Positions 16,935 to 25,659 are shown, numbered from the stretch's first letter. The stretch: DNA of 64,000 bases from Bacillus_CJ salitolerans (GCF_042680805.1 NZ_JBHUEM010000055.1:186001-250000); one strand, 5' to 3'. The notes: generated by a model not told the origin, from the letters alone. Translations and numbers: made by a program.

Positions 16935-18854
16935 ATGTTAGAACTGAAATTAAATAGGATTAAAAAATATATGGAAGCGACCCTAGTCGTAAAGGATATA
17001 ACCTTTCAAGCGTATGAAGGGGAAAAGGTTGGGATAGTTGGTGCAAATGGAAGTGGAAAGAGCACGATTCTTAAATTAATCGCTGGCGTAATCCAGATGA
17101 ACTATTGGCCAGGATATCCACAAACCTCAAGCCCCGGATATGATGAAGGATTGATTCACTTGCCAAGAGGTGCCACAAGGGCATACCTAGAACAATCACC
17201 AGTGTTTCCAAAGGGATTAAAGGTCATTGATGTATTGAATGTAGCGTTTGAGGAAATAGATACCATTGAAATGCAAATGCGAGAATTAGAAGCACTAATG
17301 CAGACACTGCAAGATGAACAGCTCGAAAAAGCATTAAAAAAATATAGTGATTTGCTACAAGTGTATGAGGTAAAAGGTGGATACGAAAGGGATGAGAAGG
17401 TAAGTAAGGTTTGTACAGGTCTTCACTTTACAGATGCCTTTTTAAACCAAGACTTTGATTTATTAAGCGGAGGGGAAAAAACGACTGTCGTTCTAGGGAA
17501 GTTACTCATTCATAACCCAGATATCTTGTTGCTTGATGAGCCGACCAACCATCTAGATATGGAATCGATTGAATGGCTTGAAGGTTACTTGAAAAGCTAC
17601 AAGGGTATCGTCTTGATTGTCTCCCATGATCGATACTTCTTAGATAATGTTGTTTCCAAAATAGTCGAAATCGAGGATATGGAGTCAATCTCCTACAAGG
17701 GCAATTATTCCTCTTTTGTAAGTCAAAAAGAGGAAAACATGCGAGTCCAATATGAGCATTATCGTGAGCAACAAAAAGAGATTAAAACCTTTGAAAAACA
17801 GGTGCTGAGTTTAAGAGAATGGGCCATGAGGGCTGATAACAACAAGTTCTTCAGAAGAGCAGCAAGTATTCAGAAGAAGCTCGATAAAATGGCTCGGATT
17901 GATAAGCCGATTTTTGAACGACGGAATATGAGACTTGATTTCAAAGAGACAGAACGTTCGGGTAAGGAAACAATCAAAGCGGTGGATTTAACGAAAAGCT
18001 TTGAGAATAAAGTAATCTTAAAAAATGCCAACCTCTTAGTTGAATATGGTGAAAGAGTGGGGCTGATTGGTCCTAACGGTAGCGGGAAAACGACTTTCTT
18101 AAAGATGCTTGTAGGAGAGGAGCAGCCAGATCATGGTGTGGTGGAATTAGGTGCAAATGTGATGGCGGCCTATTTACCACAGAACATTACCTTTCATAAC
18201 GATGAGCATACCGTATTAGAGTGCTTCAGAGAAGATATATCCATTGTGGAGGGAAAAGCACGAGAATATCTTGCTAAATTCATGTTTTACAAAGGCAGTG
18301 TGTTTAAGAAAATCAAGAATCTGTCAGGTGGAGAGAAAATTAGACTTAAGCTCGCGATGCTGCTATATCAGGATATAAATTTATTAATTTTAGATGAACC
18401 AACCAATCATTTGGATATAGATTCTATCGAAACATTAGAGGCAGCACTTGAGGACTTTCAGGGGACTATCTTCTTTATCTCTCATGATCGGTACTTTATT
18501 AACAAAATTGGAGAAAGAATCATTGCTGTTGAAAACCAAATGCTGAAAAGCTATCTAGGCAATTATGATGAGTATAAGTTGGAAAGAGAAAAGAAAAGTA
18601 TGTCCAAAGTACAAGAGCCGATAGCAAAAACCGAACAAGTAGAGAAAGAACTGCCAAATGATGTTGATTCGAAGAAGGAAGCTGCAAAAGCCAAAGTCCT
18701 TATAAATATTGAACGTCTTGAGGAGGAAATTAGTGAGATCGAAATTGCAATGAACACAGGTGACATGGATTACGAAGAGCTGACGAAGCTATATGATAGA
18801 AAACAAGCCTTAAATAGTGAGCTTGAGAGTGCAATGGAGCTGTGGCTTGGGTAA
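16935..18854 (+). CDS. ABC-F family ATPase (translation factor or ribosome protection type)
   Basis: 639 residues. ATG 16935 follows AGAAGGAAT; an ATG at 16917 has no site. Two ABC domains carry Walker A GANGSGKST and GPNGSGKTT, signatures LSGGEKTTVV and LSGGEKIRLK, and Walker B plus switch LLLDEPTNHLD and LILDEPTNHLD. They are joined by a charged linker (about 265-340, REWAMRADNNKFFRRAAS), and a C-terminal coiled coil (about 575-630, RLEEEISEIEIAM) follows. There are no membrane segments. Members act on the ribosome; some protect it from antibiotics, others are housekeeping factors. Sequence alone does not tell which this is. Confidence 0.88.
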   Translation: MLELKLNRIKKYMEATLVVKDITFQAYEGEKVGIVGANGSGKSTILKLIAGVIQMNYWPGYPQTSSPGYDEGLIHLPRGATRAYLEQSPVFPKGLKVIDVLNVAFEEIDTIEMQMRELEALMQTLQDEQLEKALKKYSDLLQVYEVKGGYERDEKVSKVCTGLHFTDAFLNQDFDLLSGGEKTTVVLGKLLIHNPDILLLDEPTNHLDMESIEWLEGYLKSYKGIVLIVSHDRYFLDNVVSKIVEIEDMESISYKGNYSSFVSQKEENMRVQYEHYREQQKEIKTFEKQVLSLREWAMRADNNKFFRRAASIQKKLDKMARIDKPIFERRNMRLDFKETERSGKETIKAVDLTKSFENKVILKNANLLVEYGERVGLIGPNGSGKTTFLKMLVGEEQPDHGVVELGANVMAAYLPQNITFHNDEHTVLECFREDISIVEGKAREYLAKFMFYKGSVFKKIKNLSGGEKIRLKLAMLLYQDINLLILDEPTNHLDIDSIETLEAALEDFQGTIFFISHDRYFINKIGERIIAVENQMLKSYLGNYDEYKLEREKKSMSKVQEPIAKTEQVEKELPNDVDSKKEAAKAKVLINIERLEEEISEIEIAMNTGDMDYEELTKLYDRKQALNSELESAMELWLG

Positions 18855-18856
18855 GG

Positions 18857-18882
18857 TAGAGAGGGAGTTTGTAAACTCCCTC
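18857..18882 (+). terminator. Hairpin after the ABC-F gene
   Basis: GAGGGAGTTT pairs with AAACTCCCTC, with only a weak T-rich tail. A probable terminator. Confidence 0.6.
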
Positions 18883-18890
18883 ATTATTCA

Positions 18891-18955
18891 TTCGCCGGTA
18901 AATGGCCAAAATCGGCCGGTATTTTGCTGAAATTCGCCGGTAAATTCTGCTGCTA
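18891..18955. repeat. Short TCGGCCGGTAA-type repeat, locus 2 (three units)
   Basis: Units ATTCGCCGGTAAATGG, AATCGGCCGGTATTTTG and AATTCGCCGGTAAATTC occur with a period of about 23 bases, related to loci at 3443 and 39128. Confidence 0.6.
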
Positions 18956-19104
18956 CGGGAAATTACTAGTCAAATTGGGGAGTTGTGCTTGAACTTTCCC
19001 TAATACATGATCTAAGTGAGGCATTATTGTAGACGAATTGAAGGAATTTAGTTTATTATGTTGAATTTCCTAAATAATACTATCAGAAAAAGGTAGGTTC
19101 TAAA

Positions 19105-19503
19105 ATGAAACAGAAAAATCGTCTATTAGAATTTACACAAATGCACGATGAATTTATTCAAAATTGGAAGGTGGCGATGAAAACAGGTGATACATCAGCT
19201 GTTGAGAGAATGGCTGAGGATTACTATGTCGCCTTCTTTAGTGGAGCACATGACAAGCCGATGTTCTTTAATAAAATAGAAGCTGTAACTGGTATGAAGC
19301 AATCGGTTATGCATTTTCTAGGGGCTGAAAAGAGATTTGAAAATAGAGTCATTCGTCTTAAAAGCGATGAACTTGTGGTTGTTTTTTATGAGCAGGTCAT
19401 TGTAAAAGAAGAGCAGGTAGAAGCAAGGTTGTTTACGATAGAAAGCTGGAAAAAGATCGATAACAAATGGATGATTGTGAGAGAAATAGAAGAACCGCTT
19501 TAA
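19105..19503 (+). CDS. Small protein, probably NTF2-like fold
   Basis: 132 residues, preceded by AAAAGGTAG. The pattern FIQNWKVAMKTGDTSAVERMAEDYYVAFF, then a middle beta strand FYEQVIVKEEQVEARLFTIESWKKIDNKWMIVREI, is that of DUF4440/SnoaL-like NTF2-fold proteins. No catalytic residues can be assigned. The MazG-like gene follows 13 bases later and is probably co-transcribed. Confidence 0.6.
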   Translation: MKQKNRLLEFTQMHDEFIQNWKVAMKTGDTSAVERMAEDYYVAFFSGAHDKPMFFNKIEAVTGMKQSVMHFLGAEKRFENRVIRLKSDELVVVFYEQVIVKEEQVEARLFTIESWKKIDNKWMIVREIEEPL

Positions 19504-19516
19504 GAAAGGAATGACA

Positions 19517-19804
19517 ATGAACGAACTTACACTGAAAGATTTACAGAAATATATAAAAAATAAAGATTATAAACCGGATATGAAACATGCTTATTTTCAG
19601 AAGCTCATTGAAGAAGTAGGGGAACTTGCTGAATCCTTACGTAAAGATAAACGAATGGAACAAGGTGTGATAAAAGGAACGATAGAAGAGGAATTATATG
19701 ACGTTCTCTACTATATCCTAGCCATTGCGAATGTTCATGAGATTGACTTACAGGAATGCTTTCATTTGAAGGAAGAACTTAACATGAAGAAATACCAACA
19801 ATAG
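19517..19804 (+). CDS. MazG-like nucleotide pyrophosphohydrolase
   Basis: 95 residues. ATG 19517 has GAAAGGA 6 bases upstream; the ATG at 19511 touches that site. LIEEVGELAESL and EEELYDVLYYILAIANVHEIDL give the ExxE and ExxD metal-binding pairs of the MazG/all-alpha NTP-PPase fold in a single-domain form. It probably hydrolyses nucleoside triphosphates to monophosphates, with a house-cleaning role. A T-box leader begins about 80 bases downstream with its own promoter. Confidence 0.8.
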   Translation: MNELTLKDLQKYIKNKDYKPDMKHAYFQKLIEEVGELAESLRKDKRMEQGVIKGTIEEELYDVLYYILAIANVHEIDLQECFHLKEELNMKKYQQ

Positions 19805-19821
19805 TCGCTGTGTGGAAAGTA

Positions 19822-19850
19822 TTGACTATTTTTCCTTTATTTAATAGAAT
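19822..19850 (+). promoter_or_regulatory. Sigma-A promoter of the T-box RNA
   Basis: TTGACT (19822-19827), a 17-base spacer and TAGAAT (19845-19850). Transcription would start near 19857, about 30 bases before the first T-box element. Confidence 0.7.
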
Positions 19851-19879
19851 ATTAGGAAAGTTTCATAGTTGAAAACACA

Positions 19880-20107
19880 ATGATTAGGAGTAGTAAGGAC
19901 AAGTTATTGGAAAGAGAGCTGTCGGTCGGTGCAAGACAGTCAATAGCCTCCTGAAGCTCGCCTATGAGTGGATAGATTGATATGTAAATCTGTACGGGTC
20001 ACTTCCGTAATCAAGTATCGAGATGTTTCGCTTTCTTTAACGAAACAAGAAGAGTGGTACCACGATAACACCTATCGTCTCTTTTGAGACGATAGGTTTT
20101 TTATTTT
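19880..20107 (+). ncRNA. T-box leader, specifier GCU (alanine), without an obvious downstream target
   Basis: Stem I features are present: the AGTAGTAAGGA element (19889), the apical GAGAGCTGTCGGTCGGTGCAAGACAG and the specifier side CTGAAGCTCGCCTATGAGT, in which GCT (19956-19958) sits at the specifier position. The T-box proper TGGTACCACG is at 20055-20064; its variable base is T, fitting a discriminator A as in tRNA-Ala. It overlaps the antiterminator of a strong terminator (CCTATCGTCTC pairing with GAGACGATAGG, then a T run). Promoter and platform look intact, yet no aminoacyl-tRNA synthetase or transporter follows. Confidence 0.9.
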
Positions 20108-20475
20108 TGCAATGACTCTATTAGTATTTGTTGTTGATATTGAAACAGAAATTGGTGTTGAGCGAGAGAGCAACCGATATTCTAGGAGCAATTCAAAAAC
20201 TAACACCGGCGAAATAACATCGTTTACGAGAGTATTTAATTGATGCCCTTGCTGCTGCTTCTTCTACGGGGACTGTTCTATAAGACCTTTTGGGGCAATA
20301 ATTCGGCTACTTTGACTTTTTTATTGCGAAGCAGTTTAGACAAAGCAGAATGTTCCCTATTTCTTAATTGAAATTTATATGGGACTTCGCTACAGGGAGC
20401 AAAGGTTGTAGAAGAATTTACTATCGGTTAAAACTGTTGACAGTAATAAAGGAGATCATTATGGGGGAATAAGAG
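20108..20475 (+). other. Decayed region after the T-box
   Basis: 368 bases where the former T-box target would be expected. One frame reads SERATDILGAIQKLTPAK, stop, HRLREYLIDALAAASSTGTVL, stop (about 20169-20282), with helix-like amphipathic stretches that look like a degraded protein, but I cannot name it. No intact gene of more than 40 codons is present. Confidence 0.4.
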
Positions 20476-21153
20476 TTGGAAGATCAAGAAAAAGTGAGTA
20501 CCTTTCAAGAGGTTAATAGGATTCGTAATAAAATGAAATCTTTAGTTCTAAGCTATATTTTTGCTTTATTAACAGGGTGCACAAACCACACATCAAATGA
20601 GGAAGATTATCTAGAACTACAAAAAAGTATAAATAGTTTAGAAGCCGAAATTTCTAATTTGGAAAAAACTATTGAAAAACAACAAGTAATCTTAGAAAAT
20701 CAAGAACAGTATTTAGCCCAAAATAAGGATAAAATTCAAATGATGGATAATACTATTTCTTTTCTTGAAGAACAGAATTTTGTTTTAACACTAAGAGAAA
20801 AGAATTCACATTATGAACAGATGTATAAAGAACTTATTACTAAAGTAAAAGATCAAAGAATTGCATCAGTTGTCATTCTTTACCTAGAGGCTATGAGAAC
20901 CGAGGAACAATCTACATTGAAAAAATATTCATACACTCCAGAGGAAAAAGCATTAACGGAGCATATAAAAGAATATAAAAACATCCAGTTTCCATCTATG
21001 AAAATAATAAATACACAGTATAGTAAGGCAGATCCAGAATTATTAATTACGTTATCTTACGATGAACTAAATGGTAAAGCGGGTAAAAGGTTTTTAGCCT
21101 TACAGGATTATGAATCTATTAAAGTATATGAATCTGATAAAGGTTACGATTAA
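20476..21153 (+). CDS. Putative coiled-coil lipoprotein
   Basis: 225 residues from a TTG at 20476 that has GGGGGA 8 bases upstream; alternatively ATG 20533, which would start right at the signal MKSLVLSYIFALLTGC. LLTGC is a lipobox, so the shorter form fits a lipoprotein better. Residues about 50-120 form a heptad-rich coiled coil (SINSLEAEISNLEKTIEKQQ), followed by a mixed domain. No family recognised. It is the first intact gene after the orphan T-box, 370 bases downstream of its terminator. Confidence 0.6.
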   Translation: MEDQEKVSTFQEVNRIRNKMKSLVLSYIFALLTGCTNHTSNEEDYLELQKSINSLEAEISNLEKTIEKQQVILENQEQYLAQNKDKIQMMDNTISFLEEQNFVLTLREKNSHYEQMYKELITKVKDQRIASVVILYLEAMRTEEQSTLKKYSYTPEEKALTEHIKEYKNIQFPSMKIINTQYSKADPELLITLSYDELNGKAGKRFLALQDYESIKVYESDKGYD

Positions 21154-21258
21154 GACCATAGAAATTAGAATTCCAAATATACGGAAGTCCTAATTGTGTT
21201 GATGAAAATCAACATTAAACACATATAAAGCCTTTACAATAAAAAAGGAGGAAGTGTA

Positions 21259-21729
21259 ATGACTGAGAGTTGTTTCATTTGTGACAAGCATAGGGGGAAC
21301 ATCAATACCGCCGGAATTATGATTTATGAAGATGAATATGTGTTTGTTGGTCATATTGATAGAGGTGGAAAACCAAATTATATAGGTCATATCATGATTG
21401 ATTTGAAAAGGCATATACCAACACTTGCTGAAATGACAATGGAAGAAGCGAAAGTCCTTGGAGTGGTGATGGCTAGAGTTAGTAAGGCATTAAAGGAAAC
21501 GGAGAAAGCTGAGCATGTATATGCACTTGTGTCGGGTAACTCAGTTCCTCATCTTCACGTCCATTTAGTCGCACGTTATCCGAATACACCTGAGGAATAC
21601 TGGGGTCCTATGGAGGTATATGATTGGGCTGATGCACCCATGGGAAGCAACGATGAAGTAATAAAAATTTGCAAACGAATAAAGGGTTATTTGGAACAAA
21701 ACGTAGATTCTAGGTGCAAATATGATTGA
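21259..21729 (+). CDS. HIT-family protein
   Basis: 156 residues, after AAAGGAGG. The histidine triad is in VPHLHVHLVARYP, and CFICDKHRG at the N-terminus is the usual start of HIT proteins. Members are nucleotide hydrolases or transferases (AMP-lysine or Ap4A-type substrates). The tail EEYWGPMEVYDWADAP is typical of a Bacillus subgroup. The stop overlaps the start of the next gene by 8 bases, so the two are translationally coupled. Confidence 0.85.
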   Translation: MTESCFICDKHRGNINTAGIMIYEDEYVFVGHIDRGGKPNYIGHIMIDLKRHIPTLAEMTMEEAKVLGVVMARVSKALKETEKAEHVYALVSGNSVPHLHVHLVARYPNTPEEYWGPMEVYDWADAPMGSNDEVIKICKRIKGYLEQNVDSRCKYD

Positions 21730-22531
21730 TTTTCAATGGGTAGGTAGCGATAAAACGTTTGTGGATGAAATTGACATTCGATCATTGAATGATCATGTTG
21801 TAGTAGGACGCTTTGGGGGGAACTCATCAGCTGGTCAATATAAAAATGAGGACGGCCTATTAATCTGGGCAGCTCCAGATAAAGCGTGGGAATTTGTGAT
21901 CCTTCTTGATTCTCATAACACCGCTCAAAGTGCAGAGCTCGTTATAAATACTTTCGAGAATGAAAAAGAGGACATTTTAAAGCTTTTACACTTAGAAACA
22001 GATAAAGTGTTTGATCTAATAAACAAGCACCTGCTACATATCTTCACAAGTGAGAAATTTAAGGAATCCTGTAAGCATATTACCGGTGAGACAGCATGTC
22101 TACTTGTTGTGAGAAAAGAGAATTATCTTTGGTGGTTTTCAATTGGAGATTGTGTTCTTTCTTTATATCATCCAGAACTTGCAGCTCTCGGAGAGTATCA
22201 ACAAAACCATCGAAGCTTTTATGAATGGATAGGTCAAGAAAGCACGTTCAATAAGAAGGTTCCTTGTTATAGCTCAGGGACAAAAGAGCTACGAAAAGGA
22301 GAAAATCATATATTCATGACCACAGATGGTCTCATAGAGTGTCCAAACACTAGCTATTATCATCAAAAGGTACTATTTGATGAGTTTTTGGGCTTATCAA
22401 ATAAAGAGGGTGTCAAAAAATTGCTTGAAAGGATCAAGAATAATCATGTCCGTGATAGTACAACGATTATATCTTGGAAAATAGTGAATAACGTGAAAGC
22501 TACGATGCCGAGTGATCAAAAGGAAGGGTAG
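21722..22531 (+). CDS. PP2C-like protein phosphatase family
   Basis: 269 residues. GGNSSAGQYKNEDGLLIW, FVILLDSHNTAQSAEL, GETACLLVVRKENYLWWFSIGDC and FMTTDGLIE follow the order of PP2C (PPM) motifs, with Asp in the first, second (DS instead of DG), GDC and TDG motifs. The usual DGHGG glycine is replaced in DSHNT, so metal binding may be altered. It may act on Ser/Thr phosphoproteins or be degenerate. It shares an operon with the HIT gene. Confidence 0.65.
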   Translation: MIDFQWVGSDKTFVDEIDIRSLNDHVVVGRFGGNSSAGQYKNEDGLLIWAAPDKAWEFVILLDSHNTAQSAELVINTFENEKEDILKLLHLETDKVFDLINKHLLHIFTSEKFKESCKHITGETACLLVVRKENYLWWFSIGDCVLSLYHPELAALGEYQQNHRSFYEWIGQESTFNKKVPCYSSGTKELRKGENHIFMTTDGLIECPNTSYYHQKVLFDEFLGLSNKEGVKKLLERIKNNHVRDSTTIISWKIVNNVKATMPSDQKEG

Positions 22532-22597
22532 GTACCAAATAAACAAAATTAAGTTAGATTAAATTATTTTGATGTTCAAAAATGTAAGTGGGGGATA

Positions 22598-23104
22598 ATG
22601 TTGGAGATTTTAAAAATAAAAGAAGAAATGTTAGAGAAAGTTGCTTCTTTGTATAATAAAGTTTGGAGTGTAAGAGGAACCTCATTTCTAGAAAGATTAC
22701 AAAAGCATATGAACTATGAGGGGTTTACAGGATTTGTTATCGTCTCAGAAGATGGTGATGTGATTGGTTATTCTTATGGATATACATCACTGCCAGAACA
22801 ATATTACCATGGTTTACTATCTAATGAGTTTAATTCAGAAGATTATCAAAAGTGGCTTACAGATTGTTTTGAGTTTGTTGAATTAGCAGTTCATCCTGGT
22901 TATAGGAAACAGGGCCATGCGAATCAATTAATTACGAAATTGCTCGATGGTGTAGGACATAAAACTGCTATTTTAACTACTCAACAAAACAATTTCTCTG
23001 CCCGAAAGTTATATGAAAGCTTACATTGGGTGCTTTATAAAGAAACATTTTACCCAGGTGATAAGAGTAATCCTTTTGTAATCATGGTAAAGAAATTACG
23101 TTAG
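22598..23104 (+). CDS. GNAT N-acetyltransferase
   Basis: 168 residues, after GTGGGGGAT. FVELAVHPGYRKQGHANQLITKL is motif A, with the acetyl-CoA pyrophosphate loop GYRKQGHA; TTQQNNFSARKLYESLHWV is motif B. Substrate unknown. The nucleotidyltransferase gene follows 32 bases later. Confidence 0.85.
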   Translation: MLEILKIKEEMLEKVASLYNKVWSVRGTSFLERLQKHMNYEGFTGFVIVSEDGDVIGYSYGYTSLPEQYYHGLLSNEFNSEDYQKWLTDCFEFVELAVHPGYRKQGHANQLITKLLDGVGHKTAILTTQQNNFSARKLYESLHWVLYKETFYPGDKSNPFVIMVKKLR

Positions 23105-23136
23105 TTTAACACTCTAGAGCTTCATGAGGTGAGGTT

Positions 23137-23742
23137 ATGGAAGACAATAAATGGAATCCTCTATCAGTAGAAGAAATTCACGACCTATTTCGTACAATCC
23201 CGATAAGTTGGTGGATTGCAGGGGGATGGGCATTAGACCTAAATGTAGGGAGAAAAACAAGAGAGCACGATGATATCGATATCGTCATCGTAAGGGACGA
23301 GCACTTAACATTACAGGCTCATTTACATAATCAATGGGACATGTATAAAGCGATCAAAGGACAATTAATACCGTGGGATAAAGATGAAATACTACAGGTT
23401 CCAATTGATAGTATTTGGGTGAAAAAAAAGGGCGACAAAGTATGGGCATTTCAAGTCATGATATTAGATACGGAAGGGGATGAATGGGAATATAAACGGA
23501 AAAATACTATAAGGAAGCCGATAAAGGATATCGGACTATGTTCACCAACAGGCATTCCATATTTAAGACCAGAAATCCAGCTTCTTTATAAAGGAGGAAG
23601 CTCTGTTCTTAGGGGAAAAGATACGGTAGATTTAGAAAACGTCCTACCACTATTGGCGAATTCAGAATTAAGGTGGTTAAAGGATTCACTTGCTGAGCAA
23701 TTTCCAACTGGACATCAATGGATGGATCAACTGGTTAAATGA
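23137..23742 (+). CDS. Nucleotidyltransferase of the aminoglycoside-2''-adenylyltransferase type
   Basis: 201 residues. WWIAGGWALDLNVGRKTREHDDIDIVI (residues 20-46) contains the GG[W/S]xLD and the paired acidic HDDIDI metal motif of the ANT(2'')/Lnu-like family. The C-terminal half (IPYLRPEIQLLYKG) is the usual substrate-side helix bundle. Family members adenylylate aminoglycosides or lincosamides, but chromosomal Bacillus copies are mostly uncharacterised, so a resistance role is only possible. Confidence 0.75.
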   Translation: MEDNKWNPLSVEEIHDLFRTIPISWWIAGGWALDLNVGRKTREHDDIDIVIVRDEHLTLQAHLHNQWDMYKAIKGQLIPWDKDEILQVPIDSIWVKKKGDKVWAFQVMILDTEGDEWEYKRKNTIRKPIKDIGLCSPTGIPYLRPEIQLLYKGGSSVLRGKDTVDLENVLPLLANSELRWLKDSLAEQFPTGHQWMDQLVK

Positions 23743-23989
23743 TGGGATCGGTAAATAGAAGCCTTAAAATTAGTCGTATTTCTGCGAGAATACTTTTGGC
23801 AAGAAGGAAACCTTAAAGAGTAGGTAAGGCTATTCCATTATCGTAAGACTGAGCAAGAGAACATCCTACCTTTTCACAGAGTTCTTTACAATCCTATAGA
23901 AAATAATTTTCATTTGACATAATTTTGATAATTCGGTATTAAACTACAATTGTGCAGATAAGTTAATTATTTAACAAATGGAGAGATGC
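23743..23989. other. Intergenic region without a visible gene
   Basis: Short frames only. The GGAGAG ribosome site at its end (23980-23985) belongs to the small ORF that follows. Confidence 0.3.
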
Positions 23990-24106
23990 ATGATGAAGTA
24001 CTTTAAGACAACGAATGAAATTCACAATGTTCACTGTTCAAAGAAGGATAACGAAAAACCTTCTCCTCTCAAGCCGAGGGATGACAACTGGCTATTTCCT
24101 ATGTAA
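23990..24106 (+). CDS. Small 38-residue protein
   Basis: ATG at 23990 (or 23993) follows GGAGAG by 4-7 bases. The product begins MMKYFKTTNEIHNVHCSKK and ends RDDNWLFPM, stopping at 24104-24106. It is hydrophilic with one Cys, one Trp and a hydrophobic end, and no signal peptide. A terminator follows 60 bases later, which makes a monocistronic small gene plausible. No family recognised. Confidence 0.5.
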   Translation: MMKYFKTTNEIHNVHCSKKDNEKPSPLKPRDDNWLFPM

Positions 24107-24167
24107 GTATACTGCTACCTGAGTAATTCATAACAAAATATAGAGCATAATTTAAAGAATACACATT

Positions 24168-24197
24168 AGAACCTTCAATCAGGAAGGTTTATTTGTA
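24168..24197 (+). terminator. Terminator after the small ORF
   Basis: AACCTTC pairs with GAAGGTT and is followed by TATTTGTATTT. Confidence 0.55.
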
Positions 24198-24452
24198 TTT
24201 ACTATAAAACTGGAATAGGATAATGGATAAACTATGTGAATTTAGAATTCACATCTATTTCAAACTGAATGTCCTTCATAGTTTCGTTCACATAAAGTAT
24301 GTAAGGGAAATTTGTTTGCCGGAAAAGTAAAGAAACAATGTTTTTCCACGATTTAAAGTATTCATGAGCATTAAAGTCCAAGGATTGTATTGTAAGAAAA
24401 TCTTGACCGGAGGAAATTCTAACATCCGATTCACATCAAATGTAAAATCCTA

Positions 24453-24482
24453 TTGACGTCGAATGACGGGTTCGAATACAAT
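24453..24482 (+). promoter_or_regulatory. Promoter of the ArsR-type regulator with operator-like half-sites
   Basis: TTGACG (24453-24458), an 18-base spacer and TACAAT (24477-24482). The spacer holds TCGAATG and TTCGAATAC, matching the half-site of the palindrome at 25611-25636, which suggests autoregulation. The remainder of 24198-24529 shows no gene. Confidence 0.6.
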
Positions 24483-24529
24483 GAAAAGGGAAAGATTAAC
24501 AAAATGATAGGATTGGAGAATGGATTCAA

Positions 24530-25573
24530 TTGAGTATGTATCAAGAACGAATTAGTTTTCAAATCTCACCTGTAGCCGAGTTGCTTTCAGCACTATGTCT
24601 TCTTGGATTTAAAGAACATGTTGATGATGCAACGAATGAGCGAAACGAGCTTAATCCAGAGCTAAAAGAATGGGTAGAGAGCATGAAACAACAACTTCCT
24701 AAAGACATGTTAGAGGAAATCCAGGTATTCTTCAACAAAGAGAGTTTTTTAGGGTTCACACTGTTTCCGTTTGGTATCCATCACAAAGCATTTGAAGAAG
24801 TTCATGCCTTTATTAGTATGCTTCATCATCTCCCATTAAAGGATTACTATTGGGCGTTTACGAATACCGGCTTTAGCCCTGACATTAAGTTGGAGGGAAA
24901 TGAGGAGCCCAAAGCTATCATTGATCTATTAAATACGACCAATTTGCCGCAGGAAGAAAAGTGGAAGATTAGCTATTTAATTTTTGATGGTGAGCGAACA
25001 AAAGAGCGTGTGATTAAACTGATTGAACGTTTCTATTATCAGTATTTTCAAGAGTCTGAAGAGAAGTTAATCAAACACCAAAGGAAATTCACGAGCCAGA
25101 TGGAGCAGGAGCTTCAGGGAGGCAATGTGAAATATCTTGAGTCGTTAATTGACGAACAAGGAATCGATTTGATGAATCATGATGTCATCGTTTTTCCTTC
25201 TTATTATTCAGACGCAAATATTGCTTACTCATCTATCGGCCGATTTAATTTAAAGTGTTTTATTGTAGGCACAAGGCATTACAAAACAAAGGAAATGGCC
25301 CGAGGGGAAAAGGAAACATTAGATGCGATAAAGGTCTTAATCGATGAACGTCGGTTTAAGATTCTACAAATGTTAAAAAAGCAGCCTTACTATGGGTATG
25401 AATTAGCTCAAGCTATCAATGTTTCGAATTCAACGATGTCTCATCACCTTTCTACGCTTATGTCCCATCACTTCATTAGAGCCATTCGAAAAGAAAACAA
25501 AGTGTATTATGAAACCAATAAGGAAGAAATTCAGGCTGTCTTACAACAAGTGGAAAGAATGTTTATTGACTAG
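24530..25573 (+). CDS. ArsR-type HTH regulator with long N-terminal domain
   Basis: 347 residues. TTG 24530 follows GGAG by 11 bases; ATG 24536 is an alternative. Residues about 265-340 form a winged helix of ArsR type (DERRFKILQMLKKQPYYGYELAQAINVSNSTMSHHLSTLMSH). The first 250 residues are an all-helical effector or dimer domain with no clear motif. The MFS exporter gene follows, with a perfect palindrome between them, and a second regulator of the same build precedes another MFS gene at 62426. It is most likely the repressor of that exporter. Confidence 0.8.
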   Translation: MSMYQERISFQISPVAELLSALCLLGFKEHVDDATNERNELNPELKEWVESMKQQLPKDMLEEIQVFFNKESFLGFTLFPFGIHHKAFEEVHAFISMLHHLPLKDYYWAFTNTGFSPDIKLEGNEEPKAIIDLLNTTNLPQEEKWKISYLIFDGERTKERVIKLIERFYYQYFQESEEKLIKHQRKFTSQMEQELQGGNVKYLESLIDEQGIDLMNHDVIVFPSYYSDANIAYSSIGRFNLKCFIVGTRHYKTKEMARGEKETLDAIKVLIDERRFKILQMLKKQPYYGYELAQAINVSNSTMSHHLSTLMSHHFIRAIRKENKVYYETNKEEIQAVLQQVERMFID

Positions 25574-25579
25574 GTAGAA

Positions 25580-25605
25580 TAGGGGGAATGCTCCTCCTTT
25601 TTTTA
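25580..25605 (+). terminator. Terminator of the ArsR-type gene
   Basis: AGGGGGA pairs with TCCTCCT (one G-T pair) and is followed by a T run. Confidence 0.7.
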
Positions 25606-25610
25606 CGAAT

Positions 25611-25636
25611 AAACATTCGATGTGTATCGAATGTTT
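25611..25636. promoter_or_regulatory. Perfect palindrome, candidate operator of the MFS gene
   Basis: AAACATTCGAT, a GTGT spacer, then ATCGAATGTTT: 11-base arms without mismatch, 13 bases before the MFS ribosome site. Its half-site ATCGAATG resembles sequences inside the regulator's own promoter. The length and symmetry suit an ArsR-type dimer. Confidence 0.7.
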
Positions 25637-25659
25637 AGTTTGATGAGAGGGTGAAGAGG

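Noticed and set aside
16935..18854. Specific antibiotic-resistance name (Vga, Lsa, Msr, VmlR) for the ABC-F protein
   Set aside because: The interdomain linker does not match any of these closely enough by eye, and housekeeping ABC-F proteins have the same core.
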